This document shows, in pieces, positions 8,177 to 18,210 of a stretch of DNA of 64,000 bases. The stretch is taken from positions 1-64,000 of the forward strand of contig CAZQLL010000005.1 of the NCBI GenBank assembly GCA_964594125.1, given 5' to 3'. The notes beneath the pieces were generated by a model, which was not told where the DNA came from, did no database searches, and saw only the letters and a list, made by a program, of their open reading frames with translations. The position numbers and the translations under genes were made by a program. The stretch comes from CAVRZJ01 sp964594125 (GTDB lineage Bacteria; Acidobacteriota; Thermoanaerobaculia; Thermoanaerobaculales; Thermoanaerobaculaceae). The first letter of the stretch is position 1; each line of letters opens with the position of its first letter.

Positions 8177-8178
<2 letters not shown>
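7959..8178. repeat. Inverted heptamer arrays between slyD and the S9 peptidase gene
   Basis: Immediately after the slyD stop come units of the type GCGGGAC at 7-bp spacing (7960-7987). Next to the S9 peptidase stop, reading inward on the other strand, are GCGACAG/GCGGCAG units (8139-8178). About 150 bases of GC-rich spacer without a gene lie between. The 13-base string AGCGGGACGCGGG recurs at 51594-51606. Confidence 0.7.
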
Positions 8179-10225
<2,047 letters not shown>

Positions 10226-10308
10226 GACACCCTCCCGCCCGCGGCCGCGGGCGGCCTTATCGTACACGCCCCCGGGCGGACGCGTTAACCATGCTCTCCT
10301 GGGCGCAG

Positions 10309-10314
10309 TACGAT
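10309..10314 (+). promoter_or_regulatory. Possible -10 box for a leaderless phosphoesterase mRNA
   Basis: TACGAT lies 6 bases before the ATG at 10321 and no ribosome-binding site is visible, so the transcript would start at or next to the start codon. A second TACGAT on the opposite strand at about 10258-10263 may serve the divergent peptidase gene. Confidence 0.4.
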
Positions 10315-10320
10315 GTCGCG

Positions 10321-11502
10321 ATGAGCGAGGTCGGCCGTTTCGTCGTGTTCCTGGTGATCGTGCTGTCGATCTGGACGGGGCTGCACGCCCTGGTGCTGTG
10401 GAGCGCCGGCCGCTCGCCGCTGGTGGCCGACCACGTCTCGCGGCGCACGCTGCTGCTCGTCATGGCGGCGCTGTGGCTCTCCTACCCGCTCGGCCGCGCG
10501 CTCGACCGTCCCGGCCTGGGCGCCCTCGCCTACCCGCTCGAGCTGGCCGGGGCGCTCTGGATGGGGACCCTGTTCCTCGCCTTCATCGGCGTACTCGCCG
10601 CCGAGCTCGTCCGCCTCATGCTGGCCGTGCTCGCGCCCGCGAGCGGCCGCCTCGCGTCGCTGGCGGCGGCGACCGCCGCCGACCTGCCGGCTGCAGCCGT
10701 CGCGCTCGCCCTGCTGCTCGGCGCGATCGGCGCCGTGCAGAACGCCCGCGGTCCCGCGGTGGTGCGCCATGAGGTCGCCCTCGCCGGGCTGCCGGCGGAG
10801 CGCGACGGCACCGTGCTGGTTGCCGTTTCCGACCTCCACGTCGGGTCGCTGCTCGGCCGCCGCTGGCTCGAGCGCCGGCGCGCCCAGATCGCAGGCCAGC
10901 GCCCGGACGCGGTGCTCGTCGTCGGCGACCTCGTCGACGGCGGCGCCCACCATGTCGAGCGGCTGCTGCCCGAGCTCCGCCGTCTGCGCGCCCCGCTCGG
11001 CGTCTGGGCGGTGACCGGCAACCACGAGTTCTACGCGGGCGTCGACACAAGCGTGCAACTGCTCGCCGACGCCGGCTATCGCGTGCTGCGCGACGAGTGG
11101 GTGGAGGCCGCCCCTGGGCTGGTGCTCGCCGGCGTCGACGACCTCACCGCCCGCCGCCAGTTCGCGCCGCGGGGCACCCCCGCCGGCCCGTTCCTCGAGG
11201 CGCGGCTCGACGCCGCTCTTGCGGGCCGCCCCGCCGGCGCCACCGTGCTGCTGTCGCACACGCCGTGGCTCGCCGAGCGGGCGGCTGCGCAGGGCGTCGG
11301 ACTGATGCTCTCCGGCCACACGCACGGCGGCCAGATCTGGCCGTTCTCGTACCTGGTTGCGATGCAGTACCCGTTCCTCGGCGGCGCCTATGAGGTCGGC
11401 GGGCTGCACCTGCTGGTGTGCCGCGGCACCGGCACCTGGGGACCGCCGCTGCGCCTGTGGCGGCGCGGCGAGATCCTCACCATCGTCCTGCGCGCGGCGT
11501 GA
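10321..11502 (+). CDS. Membrane-anchored calcineurin-like metallophosphoesterase
   Basis: 393 aa from ATG 10321; an in-frame ATG 30 bases upstream is possible. The first ~140 residues form about four membrane helices. From about residue 160 a metallophosphoesterase domain follows, with the metal-binding series SDLHVGS, GDLVDGG, GNHEFY, SHTP and SGHTHGGQIWPF. This matches the YaeI/YkuE group; the substrate is unknown. A second, Tat-type member of the family lies nearby at 13261. It is convergent with the SpoIIE-type phosphatase gene, 25 bases apart. Confidence 0.9.
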   Translation: MSEVGRFVVFLVIVLSIWTGLHALVLWSAGRSPLVADHVSRRTLLLVMAALWLSYPLGRALDRPGLGALAYPLELAGALWMGTLFLAFIGVLAAELVRLMLAVLAPASGRLASLAAATAADLPAAAVALALLLGAIGAVQNARGPAVVRHEVALAGLPAERDGTVLVAVSDLHVGSLLGRRWLERRRAQIAGQRPDAVLVVGDLVDGGAHHVERLLPELRRLRAPLGVWAVTGNHEFYAGVDTSVQLLADAGYRVLRDEWVEAAPGLVLAGVDDLTARRQFAPRGTPAGPFLEARLDAALAGRPAGATVLLSHTPWLAERAAAQGVGLMLSGHTHGGQIWPFSYLVAMQYPFLGGAYEVGGLHLLVCRGTGTWGPPLRLWRRGEILTIVLRAA

Positions 11503-11527
11503 GATCCCGGCGCATGCGAAGACCCCG

Positions 11528-13162
11528 TCACTCCCCGCCGCCGGTGTAGCGCATCGAGAGGATCGTGACGTCGTCCTCCGCCTCGCGGCCGGCCCGGTGC
11601 GCCGCTGCGGCGTCGAGAAGCGCGCGCGTGATCGTCCCGGCGTCCTTGCCCGCCAGCGCCGCGACCGTCCGCTCCACGCCCTCGGTGCCGAACTCCTCCC
11701 CGGTCGGGGAGAATGACTCGGCGATCCCGTCGCTGTAGAGCACCACGACGTCGCCGCGCTCCAGCATCACGGTCGTGGTGCCCCAGCGGGCGACCGGCAG
11801 CAGGCCGAGCACCGGGCCGTGCGACTTGACGAGCTCGACGCCGCCGGCGGCGCGCACCACCGCAACCGGGCAATGCCCGGCGTTGACGAGCGTGAACTGC
11901 CCGGACGGCGTGAGCAGCCCGGCGGCGAGCGTGAGGAAGCGATTGCCCGGGTTGTACTGCTGCAGCGTGCGGTTGATCTGGAGCGGGAACTCGTCGAGCG
12001 GGCGCCCGATGTCGTTGAGCATCTCGAGCAGGCCCTGCATCATCGCCATGATCAGGGCAGCAGCGACGCCCTTCCCGGACACGTCCCCGAGGGCGACGGC
12101 GAGCGTGCCGTCCTGGCGCAGCATCGAGTGGTAGAGATCGCCGCCGACGCTGCGCGCCGCCTCCGAGAACGCCGCGATCTCCGCGAACGGCGCCAGCGGC
12201 GGGTCCTTCAGGAGCGCCGCCTGGATCGTACGCGCCAGCTCCATCTCGTGCTCGATCTTCGCCTTGTCGCGCGCCTCGCGGTACAGCCGGGCGCTGTCCA
12301 CCGCCACCGCCGCGTCGGAGGCGAGCGACTCGAAGACGCCGAGCTCCTCGCGGGAGAACGCCGCTCCCAGTGCGGAGCGCTCCACCAGGATGCCGCCGAT
12401 CGCTTCCACGGTGGCGATGAACGACGCCTCGGCCGCGGAGCCGAGCGGGCGGCGGGCGACGAGCAGCGGCGCCGCGACGGCCATGCCGACGCCGCGGCCG
12501 ACCATCGAGGTCGACAGGTCCACCGCGCCGCCGGTCTGCAACGTGCGGCGCTCCTTGATGGCCCGTTGCAGCAGCGTGCTCTGCTCTCCCCAGGAGCTCT
12601 CGGCCAGCCCGCGCGGGTAGACCGCGAGCGCGCTGCGCTTTCCCGCGCCCTCGACCAGCACGACGTAGCCGCGGTCCGCCTTGGTCAGCCGCACCGCTGC
12701 CTGCAGGACGATCTCGAGCACCTCCTCGAGGACCGTGGCGGCGTTCAGGGCGCGGGCGACGTCGAGCAGCACCTGCAGGTGGCGGACGCCGCCCTGCTCC
12801 TCGCCCTCCTTCTGCATGGCGAGGCCGAGCGTCGTCGAGGGCGCCTCCTCCTCGAGCACGAACTCGGTGCGCGGCCCGAGGCGGAGCACGTCCCCCGGCC
12901 TGATGACCGCGCGCTGGATCTTCAGCCCGTTGAGGAACGTGCCCCCAGACGAGTTGAGATCCTCGACCGCCAGCTCGTTGCCGTCCCAGAACAGGCGGAC
13001 GTGCCGGCGGGAGACCGTGGCCTCCGGCACCACGAGGTCGCACCCCGGATCGCGGCCGATTCTCATCGCCTCCGGCCCGATCTCGAGCTTCGCCGCCTGG
13101 GTGGCGCCGCGCGGCGCCAGCACCAGCTTCACGCCCTGCTCACCCGCTTTTCTCAGCGACAT
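11528..13162 (-). CDS. FHA-GAF-SpoIIE (PP2C) serine phosphatase
   Basis: 544 aa from ATG 13160-13162. Domains in order: an FHA phosphothreonine-binding domain (about 20-115; RIGRDPGCDLVV, TVSRRHVRL, NSSGGTFLNG), a GAF sensor domain (about 140-290), and a SpoIIE/RsbU-type phosphatase (about 310-544). The phosphatase shows VGGDLYH, LGDVSGKGVAAALIM and VVLYSDGIAES with the usual metal-binding Asp residues. The family usually dephosphorylates anti-sigma antagonists in partner switching; no such partner is next to it here. No clear ribosome-binding site is seen. Confidence 0.9.
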   Translation of the reverse strand: MSLRKAGEQGVKLVLAPRGATQAAKLEIGPEAMRIGRDPGCDLVVPEATVSRRHVRLFWDGNELAVEDLNSSGGTFLNGLKIQRAVIRPGDVLRLGPRTEFVLEEEAPSTTLGLAMQKEGEEQGGVRHLQVLLDVARALNAATVLEEVLEIVLQAAVRLTKADRGYVVLVEGAGKRSALAVYPRGLAESSWGEQSTLLQRAIKERRTLQTGGAVDLSTSMVGRGVGMAVAAPLLVARRPLGSAAEASFIATVEAIGGILVERSALGAAFSREELGVFESLASDAAVAVDSARLYREARDKAKIEHEMELARTIQAALLKDPPLAPFAEIAAFSEAARSVGGDLYHSMLRQDGTLAVALGDVSGKGVAAALIMAMMQGLLEMLNDIGRPLDEFPLQINRTLQQYNPGNRFLTLAAGLLTPSGQFTLVNAGHCPVAVVRAAGGVELVKSHGPVLGLLPVARWGTTTVMLERGDVVVLYSDGIAESFSPTGEEFGTEGVERTVAALAGKDAGTITRALLDAAAAHRAGREAEDDVTILSMRYTGGGE

Positions 13163-13246
13163 GGAGGGAGTGTAGCAAAGGCGCCGGGCAGCGCTGCGCC
13201 GCCAGGGAGGGCTGCGGGAGCCGCGGTGAGCCGCATGACCATGTGG

Positions 13247-13252
13247 TAGGAT
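13247..13252 (+). promoter_or_regulatory. Possible -10 box for a leaderless mRNA (phosphoesterase at 13261)
   Basis: TAGGAT is followed by 8 bases and then GTG 13261. The AGGAT part could instead be a ribosome-binding site, so the two readings compete. Confidence 0.35.
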
Positions 13253-13260
13253 CACCGGCC

Positions 13261-14133
13261 GTGGCGCGCCCGATGCGAGCCGTGACCTACCTCACCCGCA
13301 GGAGCGTCCTCCACAAGGGCGCGTTCGCCGCGGTCGGCAGCGCCCTTGCCGGCCGATCCGGGTGGCTGGAGGCGACCGAGCTGCCCCTGGTGCGGCACGT
13401 GGAGCTCTTCCACCCCGCGCTGCCGCGACCCTTCGAGGGCCTGCGGATCGCCCAGGTCGCCGACGTGCACGCCGGCGCCTTCATGCCGCCGGAGCGCCTC
13501 GCGCGGGTGCGCGCGCTGGTCGAGGAGCTGCAGCCGGACCTCGTCGCCTTCACCGGCGACCAGCTCGACCGCCGGGACCTCGACGCGGAGATCTTTGTGC
13601 ACGGCTTCGCCGGCCTCACGGCCCCCCTGGGCGCCTTCGGCATCCTCGGCAACCACGACCACCTGGCCGGCGCGCAGCGCGCCGTAGGGGCCCTCGAAGC
13701 GGTCGGGGTGACGCCGCTGGTCAATCGGGCCGTGGTGATCGAGCGCGGCCCCGCGCGCCTGCTGCTCGCCGGCGTCGACGACCTTGACGCGCTCGCCGGG
13801 GGCGGCCCGGATTTCTCGGTGCTGTCCTCCGCCGGCGCCGACTTCCGACTGCTGCTGTGCCATCAGCCCAACGGCTGGCGGGCCGGCCGCCTCGCCGGTG
13901 CGGACGTCACGCTGTCCGGGCACACGCACGGCGGCCAGATCGCGTTCCCCTCGCGGGGGGTCAACGTCGCCCGCCTCGGGACGCCCTACATCGCCGGGCC
14001 CTACCGGCGCGGCGACGCGCTGCTGTATGTGTCGCGCGGCGTCGGCGTCGGAGCCGTGCCGCTGCGCCTGGGCTCACCCCCCGAGGTGGACCTCGTCACG
14101 CTCCGCCGCGGGGCGGCCGAGATCACTGCGTAG
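13261..14133 (+). CDS. Tat-exported calcineurin-like metallophosphoesterase (YkuE-like)
   Basis: 290 aa from GTG 13261 (ATG 13273 is the alternative). The N terminus has a twin-arginine-like signal (LTRRSVLHKGAFAAVGSALAG). The phosphoesterase domain follows with VADVHAG, FTGDQLD, GNHDH, CHQP and SGHTHGGQIAFP, the full set of metal ligands. Export by Tat would place it in the periplasm. The substrate is unknown. It is transcribed away from the SpoIIE gene and towards the apr promoter region. Confidence 0.88.
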   Translation: MARPMRAVTYLTRRSVLHKGAFAAVGSALAGRSGWLEATELPLVRHVELFHPALPRPFEGLRIAQVADVHAGAFMPPERLARVRALVEELQPDLVAFTGDQLDRRDLDAEIFVHGFAGLTAPLGAFGILGNHDHLAGAQRAVGALEAVGVTPLVNRAVVIERGPARLLLAGVDDLDALAGGGPDFSVLSSAGADFRLLLCHQPNGWRAGRLAGADVTLSGHTHGGQIAFPSRGVNVARLGTPYIAGPYRRGDALLYVSRGVGVGAVPLRLGSPPEVDLVTLRRGAAEITA

Positions 14134-14332
14134 GCTTCGCCACCGCTCCGGCGGCGCCGCCCGGCCGCCGTTTCCCGGCGGTAACACGCCGGAGGTTCCT
14201 CCCGATCAGAAACTAACGCCGGCGGCGCGGCACCCCGGTGACACGCCGACCGCCCCCGGGCTGTTTACCGAAGGTAACACGGCGCCCCCGCCCCCCCGCT
14301 CCGTCCTCGCTAAGCCATTCTCCGTGTTTCCC
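14134..14332. promoter_or_regulatory. Upstream activating region of the apr operon with GTAACA-type repeats
   Basis: No gene lies in the 417 bases between the phosphoesterase gene and aprB. Four related boxes occur: GGTAACAC at 14180-14187, GGTGACAC at 14237-14244, TGTTTACC (inverted) at 14262-14269 and GGTAACAC at 14273-14280; two are followed by GCCG. They lie about 70-170 bases before a sigma-54 promoter, where enhancer-binding activators normally sit. The string CGTTTCCCGGC (14169-14179) also occurs upstream of sat (24929-24939). Confidence 0.5.
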
Positions 14333-14348
14333 TTCACAAACTTGTGAA
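14333..14348. promoter_or_regulatory. Inverted repeat TTCACAA-AC-TTGTGAA next to the apr promoter
   Basis: A perfect 7-bp inverted repeat with a 2-base spacer ends 4 bases before the -24 element. The right half, TTGTGAA, is also present at the matching position upstream of sat (24990-24996). It is a candidate operator or part of an extended promoter. Confidence 0.5.
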
Positions 14349-14351
14349 TCT

Positions 14352-14368
14352 CGGCACAAGACTTGCTT
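14352..14368 (+). promoter_or_regulatory. Sigma-54 (-24/-12) promoter of aprBA
   Basis: CGGCACAAGACTTGCTT matches the sigma-54 consensus TGGCAC-N5-TTGCW. GG is at 14353-14354 and GC at 14365-14366, with the required 10 bases between them. Transcription would start near 14377, giving a leader of about 170 bases that holds the small hairpin GGGCTGC-T-GCAGCCC. Confidence 0.7.
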
Positions 14369-14550
14369 CCGACTCAGAGCACGGGCTGCTGCAGCCCAAA
14401 TACTGAGACCGGGAGGTGGTGAGATCACGGCGAGAGGGCACGATTCACTCTTTCTTGGGCTTCTCCGCTCGTGCCGGGGAAGCGGGAGTCTTTCGAAACG
14501 GCGGGCGCGAGCGGAAGCTGGCTTGGGCACCCGCAACAAGGAGGTGTTGC

Positions 14551-14988
14551 ATGCCTAGTTTTGTGAACCCGGACAAGTGCGACGGGTGCAAGGCCCTTGA
14601 CAAGACGGCCTGCCAGTACATTTGTCCGAACGACCTCATGGTGCTCAACAAGGAGCTCATGAAGGCGTACAACCGGGAACCCGAGATGTGCTGGGAGTGC
14701 TACAACTGCGTCAAGATCTGCCCGACGCAGGCGGTCGACGTCCGCGGCTACGCCGACTTCGTGCCGATGGGCGCCTCCGTGGTGCCCCTGCGCTCCACCG
14801 ACAGCATCATGTGGACCGTCAAGTTCCGCAACGGGATGCTGAAGCGGTTCAAGTTCCCGATCCGCACGACCCCCGAGGGCCAGGCGCAACCGGCCGGCGG
14901 GTGGGCGAATGCTCCGTCTCTCGACGGACCGACGCTGTTCACCGAGCCCGAGTCCCTCGGCCTGCCGGCCGTGTGGACGAAGGCGTGA
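14551..14988 (+). CDS. aprB: Adenylylsulfate (APS) reductase beta subunit
   Basis: 145 aa from ATG 14551 with AAGGAGGTG upstream. It carries two [4Fe-4S] binding sets: CDGCKALDKTACQYICP at the N terminus and CWECYNCVKICP around residue 50. The C-terminal tail wraps AprA in known structures. AprB passes electrons to the FAD of AprA for reduction of APS to sulfite and AMP in the cytoplasm. It is 15 bases upstream of aprA. Confidence 0.98.
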   Translation: MPSFVNPDKCDGCKALDKTACQYICPNDLMVLNKELMKAYNREPEMCWECYNCVKICPTQAVDVRGYADFVPMGASVVPLRSTDSIMWTVKFRNGMLKRFKFPIRTTPEGQAQPAGGWANAPSLDGPTLFTEPESLGLPAVWTKA

Positions 14989-15003
14989 GGAAGGGAGGAG
15001 ACC

Positions 15004-16911
15004 ATGGTCGATTTCAAGACGGTCGAGGTTGATGCCGACCTCCTCATCCTCGGCGGTGGCATGGCGGCGTGCGGCGCGGCGGTCGAAGCGGCGTACTGGG
15101 CGAAGCAGCATGGGCTGAAGGTCGTCCTCGTCGACAAGGCGGCGGTGGATCGTTCCGGCGCCGTCGCGATGGGCCTCTCGGCGATCAACCAGTACGTCGG
15201 CCTGAAGGACGGCCAGAACACCATGAAGGACTATGTGGACTACGTCCGCAACGACCTCATGGGGATCACCCGCGAGGACCTCGTGGCATCGATCGCGCGC
15301 CACGTCGACTCCTCCGTCCACCTGTTCGAGAAGTGGGGCCTGCCGATCTGGAAGGACGAGAAGGGCGGCTACGTCCACGAGGGCCGCTGGCAGCTCATGA
15401 TCAACGGCGAGTCGTACAAGGTCGTGGTCGCCGAGGCCGCCAAGAACGCGCTGGGCAAGGAGAACATCTACGAGCGCGTGTTCATCGTCGGCCCGATCAT
15501 GGAAGGCGAGAAGTGCCTCGGCGCCTATGGCTTCTCGGTGCGCGAGAACACCTTCTACGTGTTCAAGGCGAAGGCCACGCTGGTCGCCATGGGCGGCGCC
15601 GTGCACGTGTTCAAGCCCAGGTCCTCCGGCGAGGGCCAGGGCCGCGCCTGGTATCCGCCATGGAACGCCGGCGCATCCGCGTTCTTCACCCTCAAGGCCG
15701 GCGCCGAGATGACGTGCCAGGAAGTGCGCTTCATCCCGGTCCGGTTCAAGGACGCCTACGGCCCGGTCGGGGCGTGGTTCCTGCTGTTCAAGTCGCGCGC
15801 CACCAACGCGCTCGGCGAGAACTACATGGAGACCCGCAAGGGCGAGCTCGACAACTGGGCGCCGTACGGCCATGTCAAGCCGGTTCCCGCCAACCTCCGC
15901 AACTACCTCGGGATGCTCGATGTGATGCAGGGCAAGGGCCCGATCTACATGCGCACCGAGGAGGCGATCCAGAAGATCGCGTCGAGCTCCGGCGACGAGA
16001 AGGCCGCCAAGAAGAAGCTGAAGGAGCTCGAGGCCGAGGCGTGGGAGGACTTCCTCGACATGACGATCTCGCAGGCGATCCTGTGGGCGGCCAGCAACGT
16101 GTCGCCCGAGGAGAAGTCGTCCGAGATCGCCGCCGCCGAGCCGTACTTCATCGGCTCCCACTCCGGCGCCTCCGGCGCCTGGGTGTCGGGGCCCGAGGAC
16201 ATCGCTCCGCCCGAGTACTTCTGGGGCTACGAGCACATGTCGACGGTGAAGGGGATCTTCTGCGCCGGCGACGCCTCCGGCGCGTCGTCGCACAAGTTCT
16301 CCTCGGGCTCGCACGCCGAGGGTCGCATCGCCGCGAAGGCCGCGATCCGGTACGTGGTCAAGGAGAATCCGCCAGCGCCGAAGATCGACCCCAACATGAT
16401 CGAGCGCCTGAAGGCGGAGACGTACAAGCCGCTGTCGCTGTTCGAGGAGAACAAGAAGGCGACGACGCAGGACGACGTCAACCCGAACTACATCCGGCCC
16501 AAGATGTTCATGATGCGCCTGCAGAAGATCATGGACGAGTACGCCGGCGGCGTGACGTCGCAGTTCACCACCTCCGAGCCGCTGCTCAAGCGCTGTCTCG
16601 AGCTGCTCGCCTTCCTCAAGGAGGATGCGGCCAAGCTGGGCGCGTCCGACTTGCACGAGCTGATGCGCGCGTGGGAGAACACGCACCGCATGTACCAGGC
16701 CGAGGCGCACGCCCGCTCGATTCTCTTCCGCGAGGAGACGCGTTGGCCCGGGTACTACTTCCGTGCCGACAAGCCCAAGATGGACGAGAAGAACTGGCAC
16801 TGCTTCGTCAACTGCAGGCTGAACCCCACGACCAACGAGTGGGAGATGTACAAGCGGCCGATCATCCACATGTTCGCCAAGCCCGGGGAGCACGAGCTGC
16901 TCGGCGGGTGA
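15004..16911 (+). CDS. aprA: Adenylylsulfate (APS) reductase alpha subunit
   Basis: 635 aa with a GGGAGGAG ribosome-binding site. It is a flavoprotein of the fumarate-reductase fold. The FAD-binding start is ADLLILGGGMAACGAAVEAA, and AprA-specific segments include KPRSSGEGQGRAWYPPWN, GPVGAWFLLFKSRATNALG and SGASGAWVSGPEDIAPPEYFW. The length agrees with AprA of sulfate reducers. It is the catalytic subunit for APS + 2 e- to sulfite + AMP, which is reversible. A strong terminator-like hairpin follows at 16927. Confidence 0.98.
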   Translation: MVDFKTVEVDADLLILGGGMAACGAAVEAAYWAKQHGLKVVLVDKAAVDRSGAVAMGLSAINQYVGLKDGQNTMKDYVDYVRNDLMGITREDLVASIARHVDSSVHLFEKWGLPIWKDEKGGYVHEGRWQLMINGESYKVVVAEAAKNALGKENIYERVFIVGPIMEGEKCLGAYGFSVRENTFYVFKAKATLVAMGGAVHVFKPRSSGEGQGRAWYPPWNAGASAFFTLKAGAEMTCQEVRFIPVRFKDAYGPVGAWFLLFKSRATNALGENYMETRKGELDNWAPYGHVKPVPANLRNYLGMLDVMQGKGPIYMRTEEAIQKIASSSGDEKAAKKKLKELEAEAWEDFLDMTISQAILWAASNVSPEEKSSEIAAAEPYFIGSHSGASGAWVSGPEDIAPPEYFWGYEHMSTVKGIFCAGDASGASSHKFSSGSHAEGRIAAKAAIRYVVKENPPAPKIDPNMIERLKAETYKPLSLFEENKKATTQDDVNPNYIRPKMFMMRLQKIMDEYAGGVTSQFTTSEPLLKRCLELLAFLKEDAAKLGASDLHELMRAWENTHRMYQAEAHARSILFREETRWPGYYFRADKPKMDEKNWHCFVNCRLNPTTNEWEMYKRPIIHMFAKPGEHELLGG

Positions 16912-16926
16912 GGTCCGCATCCAACC

Positions 16927-16968
16927 GGCCCCAGGCGCCCGCCCCGGGCGCCTGGGGCCTCTTCCCTT
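16927..16968 (+). terminator. Strong hairpin after aprA (intrinsic terminator or attenuator)
   Basis: A perfect 15-bp stem (16927-16941 with 16945-16959) with a CCC loop is followed by TCTTCCCTT. Because the qmo genes continue in the same direction 24 bases later, it may lower their expression relative to aprBA. Confidence 0.75.
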
Positions 16969-16990
16969 CCCCCCCGGGAGCTTCGCTCGC

Positions 16991-17410
16991 ATGCCCGATA
17001 CGTCCGCCGCCCCCTCCTGCCCGCACTGCGGTGCGCCGCTCAGGGCGTTCCAGCTCCCCGAGAACACGGGCTGGGACTCGCAGATCCACTTCGCCTGCTT
17101 CAACGACGACTGTCCCTACTACCGCCGCGGGTGGACGTGGATGCTCGAGCGCTACGGGGTGCGGAGCTCGTACCGCTACCGCGTCGACCCCGACACCGGC
17201 AGCGAGTCGCCGCTGCCCGTGTGGTCGGAGGACGCGATCAAGGACCGGATTCTCGACGCCGAGGTGATCGCCGGGCCCCCCGGCCATGACCTCAGCCCCG
17301 AGGACGGAGGGGACCGGGAACCGGGACCCGGGGACCGGACCCCCGCCCGGTCGAAGAAAACGGGGACGCGAGCGGGCGCGAGGCCCCCCCGGAAAGGCAA
17401 GCAGCCATGA
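16991..17410 (+). CDS. Zinc-ribbon protein of the apr-qmo locus (ogr/Delta-like zinc finger)
   Basis: 139 aa. Residues 10-45 hold two Cys pairs (CPHCG and CFNDDC) that would bind one zinc, followed by a conserved-looking segment (YYRRGWTWMLERYGVRSSYRYR) and the PLPVWSEDAIKDRILD motif. The last ~40 residues are low-complexity and are encoded in part by a GGGGACC heptamer array. The gene overlaps the next one by ATGA. Position between aprA and qmoA suggests an accessory role in APS reductase or Qmo assembly or regulation; this is inference. The family name is by resemblance only. Confidence 0.65.
   Translation: MPDTSAAPSCPHCGAPLRAFQLPENTGWDSQIHFACFNDDCPYYRRGWTWMLERYGVRSSYRYRVDPDTGSESPLPVWSEDAIKDRILDAEVIAGPPGHDLSPEDGGDREPGPGDRTPARSKKTGTRAGARPPRKGKQP
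17309..17343. repeat. Heptamer array in the 3' end of the zinc-ribbon gene
   Basis: Five tandem 7-bp units of the type GGGGACC lie in coding sequence. They are the inverse of the array at 18235-18276 near the qmoA start, so the two flank the YkgJ-like gene. Confidence 0.75.
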
Positions 17411-18210
17411 GCGCTTCACACGAGGACCTCCCCGAGGTGCTGAGGCGGAACCGGCAACTGGCGTCGGAAGAGCCGTTCCGGTTCGGCTGCCATCCCGGCG
17501 TCCCCTGCTTCAACGCCTGCTGCGCCGACATCAACATCCTCCTGACGCCGCTCGACGTGCTGCGCCTCGCCCGCCGGATCGGCCTGACCACCACCGAGTT
17601 CCTCGACCGGCACACGCTGACGCCGATCACCAGGGACCTCCACCTCCCGGTGGTGATGCTGCGCATGCGGGACGACGAGGGGAAGCGCTGCCCGTTCGTC
17701 GGCGAGCAGGGGTGCACGGTGTACGCCGATCGCCCGTGGGCATGCCGCATGTACCCGCTCGGGATGGCGCTGCCGCCGGCGCGCGCCGGCGTCGACCCGA
17801 AACCGCTCTACTTCCTGTTCGAGGACGATTTCTGCCAGGGGCGCGACCAGTGCGGCGACTGGACGCCGGCGCGCTGGCGCGCCGACCAGGGCGTGCTGGA
17901 GCACGAGGCGGTCGAGTCGGGGTTCCGCGAGATCGTGGCGCACCCCTGGTTCATCGGCGGCCGGCAGCTCGACGCCAGGCGGATGGAGATGTTCCACACC
18001 GCCTGCTTCGACCTCGACCGCTTCCGCGCCTTTGTCTTCGAGTCGACGTTCCTCTCCCGCTTCGAGCTGCCCGCCGAGGAGGTCGAGGCGATGCGCGCCG
18101 ACGACCTCGCGCTGCTCCGCTTCGCATTCCGCTGGCTGCGCTTCGCCCTGTTCGCAGAACCCACCATGACGGTGCGCGAAGGCGCGCCGCTGCCCCGGAG
18201 GAGCCGATGA
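17407..18210 (+). CDS. YkgJ-family cysteine-cluster protein
   Basis: 267 aa. It has the family signature of clustered cysteines: CHPGVPCFNACC near residue 28, then CPFVGEQGCTVYADRPWACRMYP around 98-120 (the usual CxxY..RP..C pattern), and further Cys at CQGRDQC. The family is thought to bind zinc or an Fe-S cluster, but its biochemical role is not established. The start overlaps the preceding stop and its own stop overlaps qmoA (ATGA both times), so it is translationally coupled within the apr-qmo operon. Confidence 0.8.
   Translation: MSASHEDLPEVLRRNRQLASEEPFRFGCHPGVPCFNACCADINILLTPLDVLRLARRIGLTTTEFLDRHTLTPITRDLHLPVVMLRMRDDEGKRCPFVGEQGCTVYADRPWACRMYPLGMALPPARAGVDPKPLYFLFEDDFCQGRDQCGDWTPARWRADQGVLEHEAVESGFREIVAHPWFIGGRQLDARRMEMFHTACFDLDRFRAFVFESTFLSRFELPAEEVEAMRADDLALLRFAFRWLRFALFAEPTMTVREGAPLPRRSR

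Noticed and set aside
14333..14348. Canonical Rex operator
   Set aside because: Half-sites are in the reverse order and the spacer is 2 rather than 4 bases, so a standard Rex site was not called.
17286..18206. N-terminal extension of QmoA
   Set aside because: It overlaps the zinc-ribbon and YkgJ-like genes in another frame; ATG 18207 is coupled to the preceding stop.
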